Shown piece by piece: positions 25,753-33,814 of a DNA stretch of 40,026 nt. The position numbers and the translations under genes were made by a program. Source of the DNA: Kineosporia sp. R_H_3 (GTDB taxonomy: Bacteria; Actinomycetota; Actinomycetes; Actinomycetales; Kineosporiaceae); NCBI RefSeq assembly GCF_002198675.1, contig NZ_MWLL01000018.1:1-40026 (forward strand). Reading direction: 5' to 3'. Within the stretch, counting starts at the first letter, position 1. Each line of letters begins with the position of its first letter. The notes below the pieces were generated by a model. That model had not been told where the DNA came from. It ran no database searches and saw nothing but the letters and a program-made list of their open reading frames with translations.

Positions 25753-27228
25753 TCAGAGCGCCGCGCGCCGCCCACGGGCGCGTGGCCTGCTCGCGAGGTC
25801 CGCCTCCGCAGTCTGATGCGCTGCCGCTCCAGAGGGCGCAGCCCTGGTGGTCGCCGCGCCGGTGGTCGCTGCGTCGTTCGCAGGGGTCGCGCCGTGGCTG
25901 ATCGCGACGCCGATGGCGGTGGTGAGGGGGATGGCGAGGATGAGGCCGATGGATGCGACGAGGGTGCGGGCGATCTCCTCGGCGATGCCGCCGCTGGTGA
26001 GCAGCTGGGTGACCGGGGTGCCGTACAGGTCGACCAGGAGCAGTCCGGGCAGTGCCACGCCGGCGTACGCGAACGCGATGGTGTAGATCGTCGACGCCAT
26101 GTGGTCGCGGCCGATCTGCATGGCGCTGGTGAACAGCTGTCGGGCATCGAGGTGTGCGGCGTAGCTGCGGAGCTCCCAGACGGCGGAGGCCTGGGTGATG
26201 GTGACGTCGTTGAGGATGCCGAGCCCGGCGAGGATCATCCCGCAGAGGATGACCGCTCGGATGTCCGCGCCGGTGGTGAGGCGGGACAGGGTGAAGTTCT
26301 CCTCGCTGACCAGCCCGTTGAGGTGCGCCGCAGAGGAGATCCACCACGCCAGTCCGGCGGTGACCCAGATCCCGGCGAGGGTGCCGAGCAGGGCGGTGGT
26401 GGTCTTGTTGGACAGGCCGTGGACCAGGTAGAGGATGACGCTCATGATGAGGCCCGCGCTGACGGCACCGACCAGGACGGGGTTCCTGCCGGCGAGCAGG
26501 GCCGGGAGCACGAACGTGACCACGGTGGCGTAGGCGATGAGCAGCCCGACCACCGCAAGAAGTCCGCGCCATCGACCGACCAGGGCGACGGTCAGCAGGA
26601 ACAGGGCGGTGAGCAGGACCATCGGGGTGACGCGGGCGAAGTCGAGGTAGGCGTAGTCCGCGGGCTGGCCGGTCTCGCCGGGGAACCGGGTGAGCCGCAG
26701 CTCGTCGCCGACCCCGAACCCGGACCTGGTGATCTGGGTCGGGACACCGACCTCGACGACACGGGTGCGTCCGTCCTCGTCGATGCGCACGCTGGCTTTG
26801 AAGCAGGTCGTCGTGGCCGGGACGGTCCCGTCGGCCTGACGGTCGGTGGGGTCTCCGGCGCAGCTCTCCTGCCGGGTGCCGACCACGACGCCGGTGACGA
26901 ACCCGATGCCGTCCTTGTAGGCGTTGGCCCGGTCCTTGAGGGGGCGGTCCTCCCCGTGCGGCCACAGCGCCGCCATCGCGCCTGCCTGCAGCAGGACGAG
27001 GAGCACGACGACCACCCACAGCCGCGGGTCCCGCCGGTCACCGGGCCCGGCCGGCCGGGCCGGCGGTGTCGCTGCGGCACGGCGGGGACGGGCCCACCGA
27101 CCGGGGACGAACCCGTCCGGGGTGTCCCCCACGGCCACGCCCCGCTCGTCAGCTCCCCGACCGGCCGCGTCGCCGTCCTGTCCGGCTGGCGGGGGGAACA
27201 GGTGGCCATGACCGTGTCCGTGACTCAT
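25753..27228 (-). CDS. YibE/F-family multipass membrane protein
   Basis: A 491-residue protein with a His-rich start (MSHGHGHGHLF), one helix at about 70-88, an extracytoplasmic domain (90-200) with two cysteines that could pair (QESCAG, TTTCFK), then about seven helices. The core blocks VILCGMILAGLGILNDVTITQASAVWEL and IYTIAFAYAGVALPGLLLV fit the YibE/F family. Biochemical function of that family is unknown; transport or membrane homeostasis has been suggested. The RBS AGGAG lies five bases before ATG. The His-rich N-terminus and location in a copper island suggest metal binding, which is inference. Confidence 0.82.
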   Translation of the reverse strand: MSHGHGHGHLFPPPAGQDGDAAGRGADERGVAVGDTPDGFVPGRWARPRRAAATPPARPAGPGDRRDPRLWVVVVLLVLLQAGAMAALWPHGEDRPLKDRANAYKDGIGFVTGVVVGTRQESCAGDPTDRQADGTVPATTTCFKASVRIDEDGRTRVVEVGVPTQITRSGFGVGDELRLTRFPGETGQPADYAYLDFARVTPMVLLTALFLLTVALVGRWRGLLAVVGLLIAYATVVTFVLPALLAGRNPVLVGAVSAGLIMSVILYLVHGLSNKTTTALLGTLAGIWVTAGLAWWISSAAHLNGLVSEENFTLSRLTTGADIRAVILCGMILAGLGILNDVTITQASAVWELRSYAAHLDARQLFTSAMQIGRDHMASTIYTIAFAYAGVALPGLLLVDLYGTPVTQLLTSGGIAEEIARTLVASIGLILAIPLTTAIGVAISHGATPANDAATTGAATTRAAPSGAAAHQTAEADLASRPRARGRRAAL

Positions 27229-27290
27229 GCCGTCTCCTGCGTCATCGAATCGAACACCGGGGCTGGCCGCTACTGGTCAGGCGCTGGTCA

Positions 27291-27905
27291 TCAGGACGGC
27301 TGCCTGAGCGTCTTGAGCGTCTCGAGCTGGTTGTTGACGTCGTTGAGGACCTGTTGTGCGTACTTCTTGGCGACGGGGTCTGCGCCGAGCTGGAGCTCCT
27401 TCTGCGCGATCGGCAGGGCCTTGCGCTGCTGGGTCACGAGTGTCGCCAGGAACGTCTTCTCGAACTCGGCCGCGGGGCTCGCGACGAGCGCCGCGAGCTG
27501 GGCCTTGTCCAGGACACCCGGGATGGAGTCGCCGAGGTCGGTGTGACCCTCGATGTGCGGGGGTGACTTGCCCCATCCGGTCATGAGGTCTGCGAGCTCG
27601 GCCATCTGGTTCTCGTGCAGGGTCTGCAGCTCACCGGCGTAGCTGAGGATGGCCGGGTTCTCGGCGTGCTCGGCGGACAGGCCGACCAGCTGGAGGGTGC
27701 GGTGGTGGTGGTCGATCATTGCTGCGGCGAAGGCGGCGTCCTGGGCGGCGGCCGCAGCCGGGTCTAGCGACGTGGCCGCAGCGGTAGCCGGCGAGGATCC
27801 GCCGGAGGCAGCGCCGCAGCCGGCCAGTGGCGTGCCGAGCAGCAGAAGCGCGGCGGCTCCCAGCGCGGCTGAAGTCCGCCGCAAGACGGTGTGGGCGGAG
27901 AGCAA
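27291..27905 (-). CDS. DUF305 lipoprotein, first of two
   Basis: A 204-residue protein with lipobox PLAGC and a ferritin-like DUF305 domain (AAFAAAMIDHHHRTLQLVGLS, then TLHENQMAELADLM and a second helix pair). DUF305 proteins are four-helix, probably metal-binding, periplasmic or surface proteins often found with copper genes. Here the usual HH motif is DHHH, and the second half keeps only weak HH character compared with the neighbour. A TTG at 27903-27905, with AGGAG about nine bases upstream, was chosen as start because it opens directly into the signal peptide; the frame runs further upstream through a terminator stem and should not be used. Confidence 0.8.
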   Translation of the reverse strand: MLSAHTVLRRTSAALGAAALLLLGTPLAGCGAASGGSSPATAAATSLDPAAAAAQDAAFAAAMIDHHHRTLQLVGLSAEHAENPAILSYAGELQTLHENQMAELADLMTGWGKSPPHIEGHTDLGDSIPGVLDKAQLAALVASPAAEFEKTFLATLVTQQRKALPIAQKELQLGADPVAKKYAQQVLNDVNNQLETLKTLRQPS

Positions 27906-27958
27906 GGTCAGGGCTCCTGGTCCGTGGGTTCGCTGACGTCGACAGCACACCGGCGCGC

Positions 27959-27990
27959 CGTCCGCGGCGGTGCGGCGCCCGCCGCGGACG
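27959..27990 (-). terminator. Strong terminator hairpin between the DUF305 genes
   Basis: A perfect 12-bp inverted repeat, CGTCCGCGGCGG (27959-27970) with CCGCCGCGGACG (27979-27990), has an 8-base loop. It starts 28 bp after the stop of the second DUF305 gene on the minus strand. It should separate that transcript from the downstream DUF305 gene, which would then need its own promoter or rely on read-through. Confidence 0.75.
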
Positions 27991-28018
27991 ACGCGCGGGA
28001 CGATGTGCGCGGACGATG

Positions 28019-28648
28019 TCAGCCTGCCAGCAGGCCCTTCATCGTGTCGATCTCCTTGGCCTGACCGCTGACGATCGCCTCGGCGAGCGTCTTGACCTTC
28101 GGGTCGGCAGTCGTCGCGAGCACCTGGTTGGCCATCGTCAGCGCACCCTGGTGGTGGGCGATCATCAGCTGGAGCCACATCCGGTCGAACTCGGCGCCCT
28201 TGGCGGCTCCCAGCTTCTTCATGTCGTCGTCCGACATGGTCCCGGGCATGCCGCCCATGTCCATGCCGGAGTGGTCCATGCCCGCCATGTCCTCCTCGGC
28301 GCCCCACGTCTTGAGCCAGCCACGCATAGTCTGGATCTCCGGGTCCTGCGCGGCCTTGATCTGGGTGGCGAGGTCCTTCACCTGGGCACTGGAGGCGTTC
28401 TTCAGCGCCAGGTCGGCCATCTCGATCGCCTGCTCGTGGTGCGGGATCATGCTTTGCGCGAACTCGACGTCACCCTGCATGGATGCCGGGTCGGCCGCCG
28501 CCGACGAGGACGGCGCGGCCGCTGCCGCGCTGCTACTGCTCATGCCACTCATCCCGCTCATGTTCCCGCCGCACGCGGCGAGAGTGGCGGACAGGGCAAG
28601 GCCGGACACGACGACAAGCGCGCGTCGGAGGTTCGGTCGGACGGTCAC
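28019..28648 (-). CDS. Met-rich DUF305 lipoprotein, second of two
   Basis: A 209-residue lipoprotein (lipobox LAAC) with two classical DUF305 HH repeats, MIPHHEQAIEMA and MIAHHQGALTMA, each starting a helix pair. Met-rich stretches (NMSGMSGMSS near the N-terminus; MAGMDHSGMDMGGMPGTM in the centre) resemble Cu(I)-binding methionine motifs. It probably binds copper at the outer membrane face, next to the multicopper oxidase encoded upstream on the same strand. GTG at 28646-28648 has GAGGAG seven bases upstream. Domain identity is certain; copper binding is inferred from motifs and context. Confidence 0.88.
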   Translation of the reverse strand: MTVRPNLRRALVVVSGLALSATLAACGGNMSGMSGMSSSSAAAAAPSSSAAADPASMQGDVEFAQSMIPHHEQAIEMADLALKNASSAQVKDLATQIKAAQDPEIQTMRGWLKTWGAEEDMAGMDHSGMDMGGMPGTMSDDDMKKLGAAKGAEFDRMWLQLMIAHHQGALTMANQVLATTADPKVKTLAEAIVSGQAKEIDTMKGLLAG

Positions 28649-28700
28649 TAGACGGTTCTCCTCGGGTCAGCAGTGGCGCATGTGCCACTCGGGTGGACGA

Positions 28701-28724
28701 CGTCCCGCACGCTGTGGCGGGACG
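28701..28724 (-). terminator. Terminator of the multicopper oxidase gene
   Basis: An 8-bp perfect stem, CGTCCCGC (28701-28708) with GCGGGACG (28717-28724), with an 8-base loop, lies about 30 bp after the oxidase stop. A second, shorter inverted repeat, AGTGGC-6 bp-GCCACT, follows at about 28672-28689. Confidence 0.6.
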
Positions 28725-28752
28725 CACTGGCGGAAGGGCTTACAAGGTCCGG

Positions 28753-30294
28753 TCAGGTCGTGTAGTCGAGCCGGGTCATCATCCCGGCGACAGCGTGGTA
28801 GGTGTTGTGGCAGTGGACCATCCATCGCCCAGGGTTGTCCGCGATCAGGTCAACGTCGATCCCACCCATCGCCGGGACCAGGACGGTGTCCTTGCGTGGG
28901 CCGGTGCCACCGGCGGTACCGAGCTGGAAGGTGTGGCCGTGCACATGCATGGGGTGGGGCATCATCGAGCGGTTGCGGATGCGTAGCCGCCCCGCCTGCC
29001 CCTGTCGGATCTTCAACGGCTCGGAATCCTCGTATGCGGCGCCGTTGACTGTCCACGCGTACGGGGACATCGTGCCCGCGAGTACGAGGTCTTGGCTGGT
29101 GTCCGGAGAGCGTTTTGCCAGTGCCGCCCCGGCGGCCACCGTGAGCATGTCGGCGGTGAGTGGGACGCTGTCGAGCTCTCCGGGCCTGGCGCTCAAAGCT
29201 GGGGGCTGCCCCGAACCTGATCGGACCAGGGCCCTGGCCAGACCCTCCTTGCCCGACGGGGACGCGACCAACGGGAAGACCCCGTCGGCGAGGGTGACGA
29301 CGGCGTCGTAGCGTTCGCCCATCCCGATCCGTAGGCTTGCAGCCCGCGTAGGCTTCACCGGGTACCCGTCGGTGTGAGTGACGACGAGATCGTGCCCACC
29401 GAGGGCGACGGTGAAGATCGTGTCGGACGCCGCGTTGATGATCCTGAGGCGGACCCGTTGACCGGGCTTGGCCGTCAGGACGTCCGGGTCGTCCGGGACG
29501 CGGCCGTTGACGAGATAGAACGGGTAGGCGACGTCACCCTCGCTCATCCCCATTCCTGACATGCCCATCCCCGACATGTCACCCCCGTTCGACCCGGAGC
29601 TCATGCCGGACATGCCGCCCATCCCGCCGCTGTCGGCGCCGCCGGTGGCACCGGATTTGAGGTCGGCGTAGATCTGGTCGGGGGTCTTGCCGACGCCGTC
29701 AGTCCAGTCGTCGAGGACGACGACCCATTCGGTGTCGTAGTCGCCGGGCTCGGCGGGGTCGTCGACGATGAACGGCGCGTAGAGGCCTCGGTCGAGCTGC
29801 AGGCCGGTGTGCGGGTGGAACCAGTGGGTGCCGGGATCGGGGACGACGAAGTCGTAGGCGAACGACCCTCCGGCCGCGACCTCGGGGGTGGTGACACCGG
29901 GGACGCCGTCCATGTCGTTGCGGATGGCCAGCCCGTGCCAGTGCACGCTCGTCGCCTCGGGCAGCTCGTTGCGGAAGGTGACCCTGACCCGGTCACCGGC
30001 CCTGGCCCGCAGGGCCGCGCCGGGCAGCGTGTCCCCGTAGGCCCAGGTGGAGACCGTCCGACCTCCCAGGTCGACCTCGATGGGACTGGCGACCAAGGAC
30101 AACGCCCGGATCTTCCCGGTCGTCGTCCGGTCGGCCTCGGCCGCGCGGATCGCGGACTCTAGCGATTTGGGTGCGCCGGCTGTGCCGGGTGTACCCGTCC
30201 TGGAGCCACTGCTGCAGGCTGTCAGGCCTGCAGCAGCACCCACGCCGAGAATCCCGAAGAGGACTTGTCGCCGATCGGGGGCGTACGGCGTCAC
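28753..30294 (-). CDS. Multicopper oxidase (CueO/laccase-like)
   Basis: A 513-residue exported oxidase that probably oxidises Cu(I) to less toxic Cu(II). The N-terminus has a twin-arginine-like RRQVLFG motif with a lipobox-like LTAC at 24-27. All four copper motifs are present: HWHG (118-121), HWFHPH (157-162), HPMHVHGH near residue 450, and HCHNTYH (494-500) with M505 as likely axial ligand. A Met-rich insertion (about 224-250, repeated GMSGM units) resembles the Cu(I)-entry segment of CueO. GTG is the start, with GAGGAGG upstream, and a small hairpin (GCCGCT-GG-AGCGGC, 30319-30332) lies just before the RBS. The promoter carries the motif described at 30415-30455. Confidence 0.94.
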   Translation of the reverse strand: MTPYAPDRRQVLFGILGVGAAAGLTACSSGSRTGTPGTAGAPKSLESAIRAAEADRTTTGKIRALSLVASPIEVDLGGRTVSTWAYGDTLPGAALRARAGDRVRVTFRNELPEATSVHWHGLAIRNDMDGVPGVTTPEVAAGGSFAYDFVVPDPGTHWFHPHTGLQLDRGLYAPFIVDDPAEPGDYDTEWVVVLDDWTDGVGKTPDQIYADLKSGATGGADSGGMGGMSGMSSGSNGGDMSGMGMSGMGMSEGDVAYPFYLVNGRVPDDPDVLTAKPGQRVRLRIINAASDTIFTVALGGHDLVVTHTDGYPVKPTRAASLRIGMGERYDAVVTLADGVFPLVASPSGKEGLARALVRSGSGQPPALSARPGELDSVPLTADMLTVAAGAALAKRSPDTSQDLVLAGTMSPYAWTVNGAAYEDSEPLKIRQGQAGRLRIRNRSMMPHPMHVHGHTFQLGTAGGTGPRKDTVLVPAMGGIDVDLIADNPGRWMVHCHNTYHAVAGMMTRLDYTT

Positions 30295-30414
30295 GGGGGT
30301 GGTCCTCCTCAGTATTTTGCCGCTGGAGCGGCCTCTCGGGGTGCTTGCCGACCTACACTCGGCGGCGTTACGGACTATCGGGCCCGTTGACCACGACCTA
30401 CTGTGCCGTGGGGA

Positions 30415-30455
30415 TATGAAGACGAGGCGGAACGCCGCGTCAAGGTTCGATGAAG
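30415..30455 (-). promoter_or_regulatory. Promoter of the multicopper oxidase gene with shared 17-bp motif
   Basis: On the minus strand, -35 TTGACG (forward 30438-30443) and -10 TTCATA (forward 30415-30420) are 17 bp apart, giving a 5' leader of about 110 bases. The motif GTCAAGGTTCGATGAAG (forward 30439-30455) covers and extends upstream of the -35. Close relatives stand at 32505-32521 and 34133-34149. Location at the -35 fits a class II activator site. Confidence 0.6.
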
Positions 30456-30513
30456 ATGGCCGGACGCCGCGTTCGGGACGTTGTCGGTGCCCGGCGTCAT
30501 GTCGGGGTCAGTG

Positions 30514-31149
30514 TCATGCGAGGTGACTGCGGATCTGGCCGAGCAGGTCGCTCGGTGCGAGCCACATCGAGGGGTATTCGCCGGACCAGCGCTGGACGCC
30601 GGCGGCGTCGATGAGGAAGAAGCTGTGGCCGGGAAGGCCCGCGTGCATGCCCTTGCCGAGGGTCCCGTACGCCTTGGACACGGTTCCGTCGTCCAGCAGG
30701 AACGGCGTGGTGGCGCCGTAGGTGGCCATGTCCGCGGTGATCTGCTCACGGGTGTTCATGACGATCGGGAGGACGGTGACGCCTGCGGCGTCGAAGGCGG
30801 CCTTCTCCTTCTCGATGCCGGTCATCTGCTGCAGGCACGAGCCGCAACCGGCGCCCTCGCTGAAGTAGAGGACGACCGGCCGGCCGCGGAAGTCGCCCAG
30901 GTGCACCTGACGCCCGGTGGTGTCGGTCAGGGTGAAGTCCGGCGCGGTCCGGGTGCTCGTCGTCGACGTCGGGCGAGAGGTCAGCATCATCGCCGTGACC
31001 ACAGCGGCGAGCACGGCCAGGACGGCCAGGCCCGCTGCGGCCCTGAGCAGGCGTGTGCGTCGCTGCCCACGGCGGTCGGCCTTCTTGGCATGCGCGAGCA
31101 CCGCCTGGCGGTGCTCCTCGTTGCGCTTGGTCGCCGATCCGCTGGTCAT
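30514..31149 (-). CDS. Membrane-anchored redoxin with CXXC motif
   Basis: A 211-residue AhpC/TSA-redoxin-type protein. A basic, polar N-terminus precedes one helix (about 35-57), so the catalytic domain should be outside the membrane. The thioredoxin-like fold starts at APDFTLTDTTGRQVHL and has a C102-GS-C105 motif (GAGCGSCLQQM), later LPIVMNT and PFLLDDGTVSKAYG. It probably exchanges electrons with the CcdA-like protein encoded immediately upstream (4-bp ATGA overlap). Its substrate may be the copper proteins or thiols damaged by copper, which is inference. It is not a TlpA with WCPPC; that kind of protein is encoded at 35838. Confidence 0.82.
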   Translation of the reverse strand: MTSGSATKRNEEHRQAVLAHAKKADRRGQRRTRLLRAAAGLAVLAVLAAVVTAMMLTSRPTSTTSTRTAPDFTLTDTTGRQVHLGDFRGRPVVLYFSEGAGCGSCLQQMTGIEKEKAAFDAAGVTVLPIVMNTREQITADMATYGATTPFLLDDGTVSKAYGTLGKGMHAGLPGHSFFLIDAAGVQRWSGEYPSMWLAPSDLLGQIRSHLA

Positions 31150-32126
31150 GACAGGGGTCCTTCCGTGCCGATGTTCGCCACCGTGCTGGTGTGCTGGTCA
31201 GTGCCGGTGTCGTGGGCGCACCCGGCGTGCACGTCGGGCGTGTCCGAGGTGTTGCCGCCGGTCACGGTGCGGGGTCGCAGAGTGGCGACCACGAAGCCGG
31301 CGGCGATGAGCAGGACGAACAGGCCGAGCACGGGTTCGGGGACGCCGGCGGTCCACTGCTCGATGCCGGCGAAGACCCGGGTGAGGAGGCGTCCGACCGC
31401 GACCTGGACGCCTGGCCCGCTGGTCATGCGGCCGCTGTTCGCGAGGTAGATGACGAAGCCACCCATGACGGCGAAGGCCGCGGCGACGGCGGCGTTGACG
31501 GTGTTGGTGCGCAGGGTCCGGCCGGCGACGGTGATGCGTAGTGGCCGTGCTCGCATCCAGCGCTTCGAGCCGAGGTCGTAGCGGTCCCAGGCCAGCGCCA
31601 TCACGAACAGCGGGAACGTCATCCCGAACACGTATGCCAGGCCGAGGACGACACCGCCGACCGCGGACCCGGACAGCGCGGACAGCGTCATCACGCCGGC
31701 CAGGACGGGGGCGCAGCAGGACGACGCGATGCCGGAGAACACACCGAGGGCGAAGAAGCTGCCGCTGTCGCCGGCGGTGGTGTCCGGGGCGCGCAGGAAC
31801 GACGGCAGGCTCCACATCCGTCCGGACAGCGAGTATCCGGCGAGCAGCAGCATCAGGACGCCGCCGGTGTAGTACAGCGGTGCGTGGTAGTTGGCGATGG
31901 TGGCGGCCACCAGGCTCATCCCGAGCGTGATCGGCACCAGGACGAGCGCGAGGCCGGCAGCGAACACGAAGGTGAGCGGCAGCAGCCGCCAGCGGCGGTT
32001 CTTCACCGCCACGGCCAGGTACGACGGGGCGAGGAAGACGATGCAGCACGGCGCGAACAGCGCCACGCCGCCGGCGAAGAAGGCCGCGAGGATGCTGCCC
32101 GTGGTCAGGAGCGTGCTGCCCATCAC
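31146..32126 (-). CDS. CcdA/DsbD-like thiol-electron transporter
   Basis: A 326-residue membrane protein with about eight helices. Two cysteine pairs lie at helix ends: C27-C28 in ALFAPCCIVFLAP and C137-C138 in IASSCCAPVLAG. CcdA/DsbD-like proteins pass reducing power from cytosolic thioredoxin to extracytoplasmic redoxins; in this form the cysteines are CC rather than separated, with proline following in both. A His/Asp/Thr-rich C-terminal tail (HAGCAHDTGTDQH) could bind metal. It overlaps both the glutaredoxin gene and the redoxin gene by 4 bp, so the three form one translationally coupled unit. Confidence 0.8.
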   Translation of the reverse strand: MMGSTLLTTGSILAAFFAGGVALFAPCCIVFLAPSYLAVAVKNRRWRLLPLTFVFAAGLALVLVPITLGMSLVAATIANYHAPLYYTGGVLMLLLAGYSLSGRMWSLPSFLRAPDTTAGDSGSFFALGVFSGIASSCCAPVLAGVMTLSALSGSAVGGVVLGLAYVFGMTFPLFVMALAWDRYDLGSKRWMRARPLRITVAGRTLRTNTVNAAVAAAFAVMGGFVIYLANSGRMTSGPGVQVAVGRLLTRVFAGIEQWTAGVPEPVLGLFVLLIAAGFVVATLRPRTVTGGNTSDTPDVHAGCAHDTGTDQHTSTVANIGTEGPLS

Positions 32127-32419
32127 CGCGCTCCTGCGGCCGGACTCGCAACGGTCCCCAGCAGACGGCGCAGCTTGCCGCGTGGCAGCCGGCCGGCACT
32201 GAAGAACGCCTCGTCGACCAGGACGAGCGGGAACATCGGAGCGTGGTGCTCCGCGACCAGGGCTGCGCCGCGGGGGTCACCGACATCGAGCAGCCGCACG
32301 TCGAGCGCGAACTCGCGGGCCAGGTCGCCCAGCGCCTCTTCGGCGTCGTCGCAGAAATGACAGCCCGGGGCATGGACGACGGTCACCCGTCGGGGCGGCA
32401 GTGTTCGGGGTTCGGCCAT
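32123..32419 (-). CDS. Glutaredoxin-like protein
   Basis: A 98-residue thioredoxin-fold protein with the active-site motif C20-HF-C23 (VVHAPGCHFCDDAEEAL) and FPLVLVDE near the cis-proline position. It is the first gene of the glutaredoxin / CcdA-like / redoxin operon and probably supplies or receives electrons on the cytosolic side. The second ATG (32417-32419) was chosen because GGAGG precedes it by five bases; an ATG four codons earlier has no RBS. Confidence 0.82.
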   Translation of the reverse strand: MAEPRTLPPRRVTVVHAPGCHFCDDAEEALGDLAREFALDVRLLDVGDPRGAALVAEHHAPMFPLVLVDEAFFSAGRLPRGKLRRLLGTVASPAAGAR

Positions 32420-32480
32420 CGGGGCCTCCATGACGTCCAGTGCGCGTCAGCGCCTTCTGACCCTCACCTTCGACCCGCGC

Positions 32481-32521
32481 TGTGATGGTTCCCCCGACGG
32501 CGCGGTCAAGATCTGGTGAAG
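32481..32521 (-). promoter_or_regulatory. Candidate promoter of the glutaredoxin operon with shared 17-bp motif
   Basis: The motif GTCAAGATCTGGTGAAG (forward 32505-32521) overlaps a -35 TTGACC (forward 32504-32509). A weak -10 (ATCACA, forward 32481-32486) follows at 17 bp. This matches the arrangement at the multicopper oxidase promoter, although the -10 is poor. Confidence 0.45.
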
Positions 32522-32601
32522 CCGTCTCGACGCCCGTCCCGGCAGGCCAATGGACACTGCTTCCGGATTCTGAGGGACGGACCGCCTGGCTTGGTGCCCG
32601 C

Positions 32602-33021
32602 TCAGCTCGAGGAGCGCTGGCTCAGCTCGGACAAGGCTGCGTGCAGCCGCTTCTCCGCATCCCTCGCGGTGAGTGCCACCTCACGTCCAGCGCCGAGCTG
32701 GGACATGATGCTCGGGTCGACGGCCTGCACCGTGGTGAGAGTCGCGCCGGGCCCCCGGCGTACCACCACGTTGCACGGCAGCAACAAGCCGACGACCGGC
32801 TCGGCGCGTAGAGCGGACTGGGCCAGGCCAGGGTTGCACGCGCCCAGGATCCGGTAGTCGCCCAACTCGTCCGCGGCGGGTTGGCCGAGCTTGGTCGCGA
32901 AGATGCTGTGCATGTCGAGATCCGAGATCACGCCGAAGCCGGTGGACTGCAGCGCGGCGACGGTCCGGTTCAGCGTCTCCTCGAAGGGGAGATCCACGGT
33001 CACCGTGATGTCGTAGGTCAT
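32602..33021 (-). CDS. DUF302 protein
   Basis: A 139-residue soluble protein of the DUF302 family (MTYDITVTVDLPFEETLNRTVAALQ opening, then DYRILGACNPGLAQSAL and LLLPCNVVVRR). Family members are often encoded near metal or redox genes; function is unestablished, and a heme- or metal-binding role has been suggested for some. Two cysteines are visible (GACNPG, LPCNV). The RBS is GGACAGG before ATG. It lies downstream of csoR on the same strand, but a long hairpin intervenes. Confidence 0.82.
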   Translation of the reverse strand: MTYDITVTVDLPFEETLNRTVAALQSTGFGVISDLDMHSIFATKLGQPAADELGDYRILGACNPGLAQSALRAEPVVGLLLPCNVVVRRGPGATLTTVQAVDPSIMSQLGAGREVALTARDAEKRLHAALSELSQRSSS

Positions 33022-33268
33022 GGTCCTGTCCGTTCTTCCGGGGTGCGTTAGCGGGTCGAGAGGCTTGGTGCCAGTACGTGCAGGTGGGCAGGCCCGCGGC
33101 CGCGGGGCAGTCGCTGCTGAGGCTCGGCGACGGAAGGGGTGTGATGGTCCCTTGCGTGGACAGGTCGGTGGCAGCTACATCGCTCGCGGGGCTCCGCCGA
33201 TCGGGACAGGTCGGCGGGTGGGGCCGACAACTGACATCTCTAGGTCCTGGCCGAGAGCGACGATCCAT
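33022..33268. other. Intergenic leader of the DUF302 gene
   Basis: No gene is supported. A 6-bp inverted repeat, GTCGGC-7 bp-GCCGAC, lies near 33209-33228 and could serve a regulator. Frames on both strands lack protein-like character. Confidence 0.35.
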
Positions 33269-33322
33269 GTCAGGACCTGACGTGTGGTCCTGAGGAGTCA
33301 GGGCCACACGTCAGGATCTGAC
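33269..33322. repeat. 25-bp imperfect inverted repeat at the 3' end of csoR
   Basis: The left arm (33269-33293) and right arm (33298-33322) pair at 22 of 25 positions with only a 4-base loop. The csoR stop codon lies inside the right arm. Each arm also contains its own small palindrome (GTCAGGACCTGAC and GTCAGGATCTGAC). It is most likely a very strong terminator after csoR, although the nested palindromes would also suit protein binding. Confidence 0.75.
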
Positions 33323-33592
33323 GAGCCGACGAACTGCTTCGGCCGCGTCGTGGACCCGAACCCGTGCGCTGTCATCTCCGGCCCTGATCGCCTGCTCCAC
33401 ACAGAGTTGGAGGTGCTCCTCGAGGAGCGTCACGGCTACGGCTTCGAGCGCCCGCGTTGCGGCAGCGATCTGTGTCAGGACGTCGATGCAGCCTGCATCC
33501 TGGTTGACGAGGCGCTGGAGGCCACGGACCTGCCCCTCGACGCGACGCAGCCGCACAGTCACGTCGTCCTTGGCGGTCACGTATCCGGTCAT
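33311..33592 (-). CDS. csoR: CsoR-type copper-sensing repressor
   Basis: A 93-residue all-helical DUF156 repressor. The Cu(I) ligands C35 (DAGCIDVL), H60 and C64 (EEHLQLCV) match C36-H61-C65 of the M. tuberculosis CsoR, so copper is the expected inducer. The helix-1 sequence RLRRVEGQVRGLQRLV is typical. The frame is open upstream by 50 codons, but ATG at 33590-33592 has GGGAGG as RBS and gives the family's usual length. The likely target is the palindrome before the copper ATPase (21872-21888). No equally good operator was seen before csoR itself. Confidence 0.92.
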   Translation of the reverse strand: MTGYVTAKDDVTVRLRRVEGQVRGLQRLVNQDAGCIDVLTQIAAATRALEAVAVTLLEEHLQLCVEQAIRAGDDSARVRVHDAAEAVRRLVRS

Positions 33593-33623
33593 TCCTGCCT
33601 CCCGTTGCGCAGAACTGTCTTCC

Positions 33624-33672
33624 GCACTAGTGCTACACGTTGGTGCGACCCGGCAAGTCCTCCAGTTGGAGG
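33624..33672 (-). promoter_or_regulatory. Two small palindromes upstream of csoR
   Basis: GCACTAGTGC (33624-33633) is a perfect palindrome and CCTCCA-GT-TGGAGG (33659-33672) a perfect inverted repeat. A weak promoter (TTGCCG and TAGCAC, about 15 bp apart) lies between them on the minus strand. Neither resembles the CsoR box at the ATPase gene. Confidence 0.35.
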
Positions 33673-33814
33673 GCCGTCTCGCGCTGGCAGGTCCGGCCGT
33701 CGGTGCGACCCACAGCCGGCGACCGCCGGCGATGGAGGCCACCTCAGCTTCCTCACCGAAGCAGGCGGCCCGTGGTCGACGTGCTAGGTGTCGCGTGCGC
33801 CGTTGAGTCCGCGG

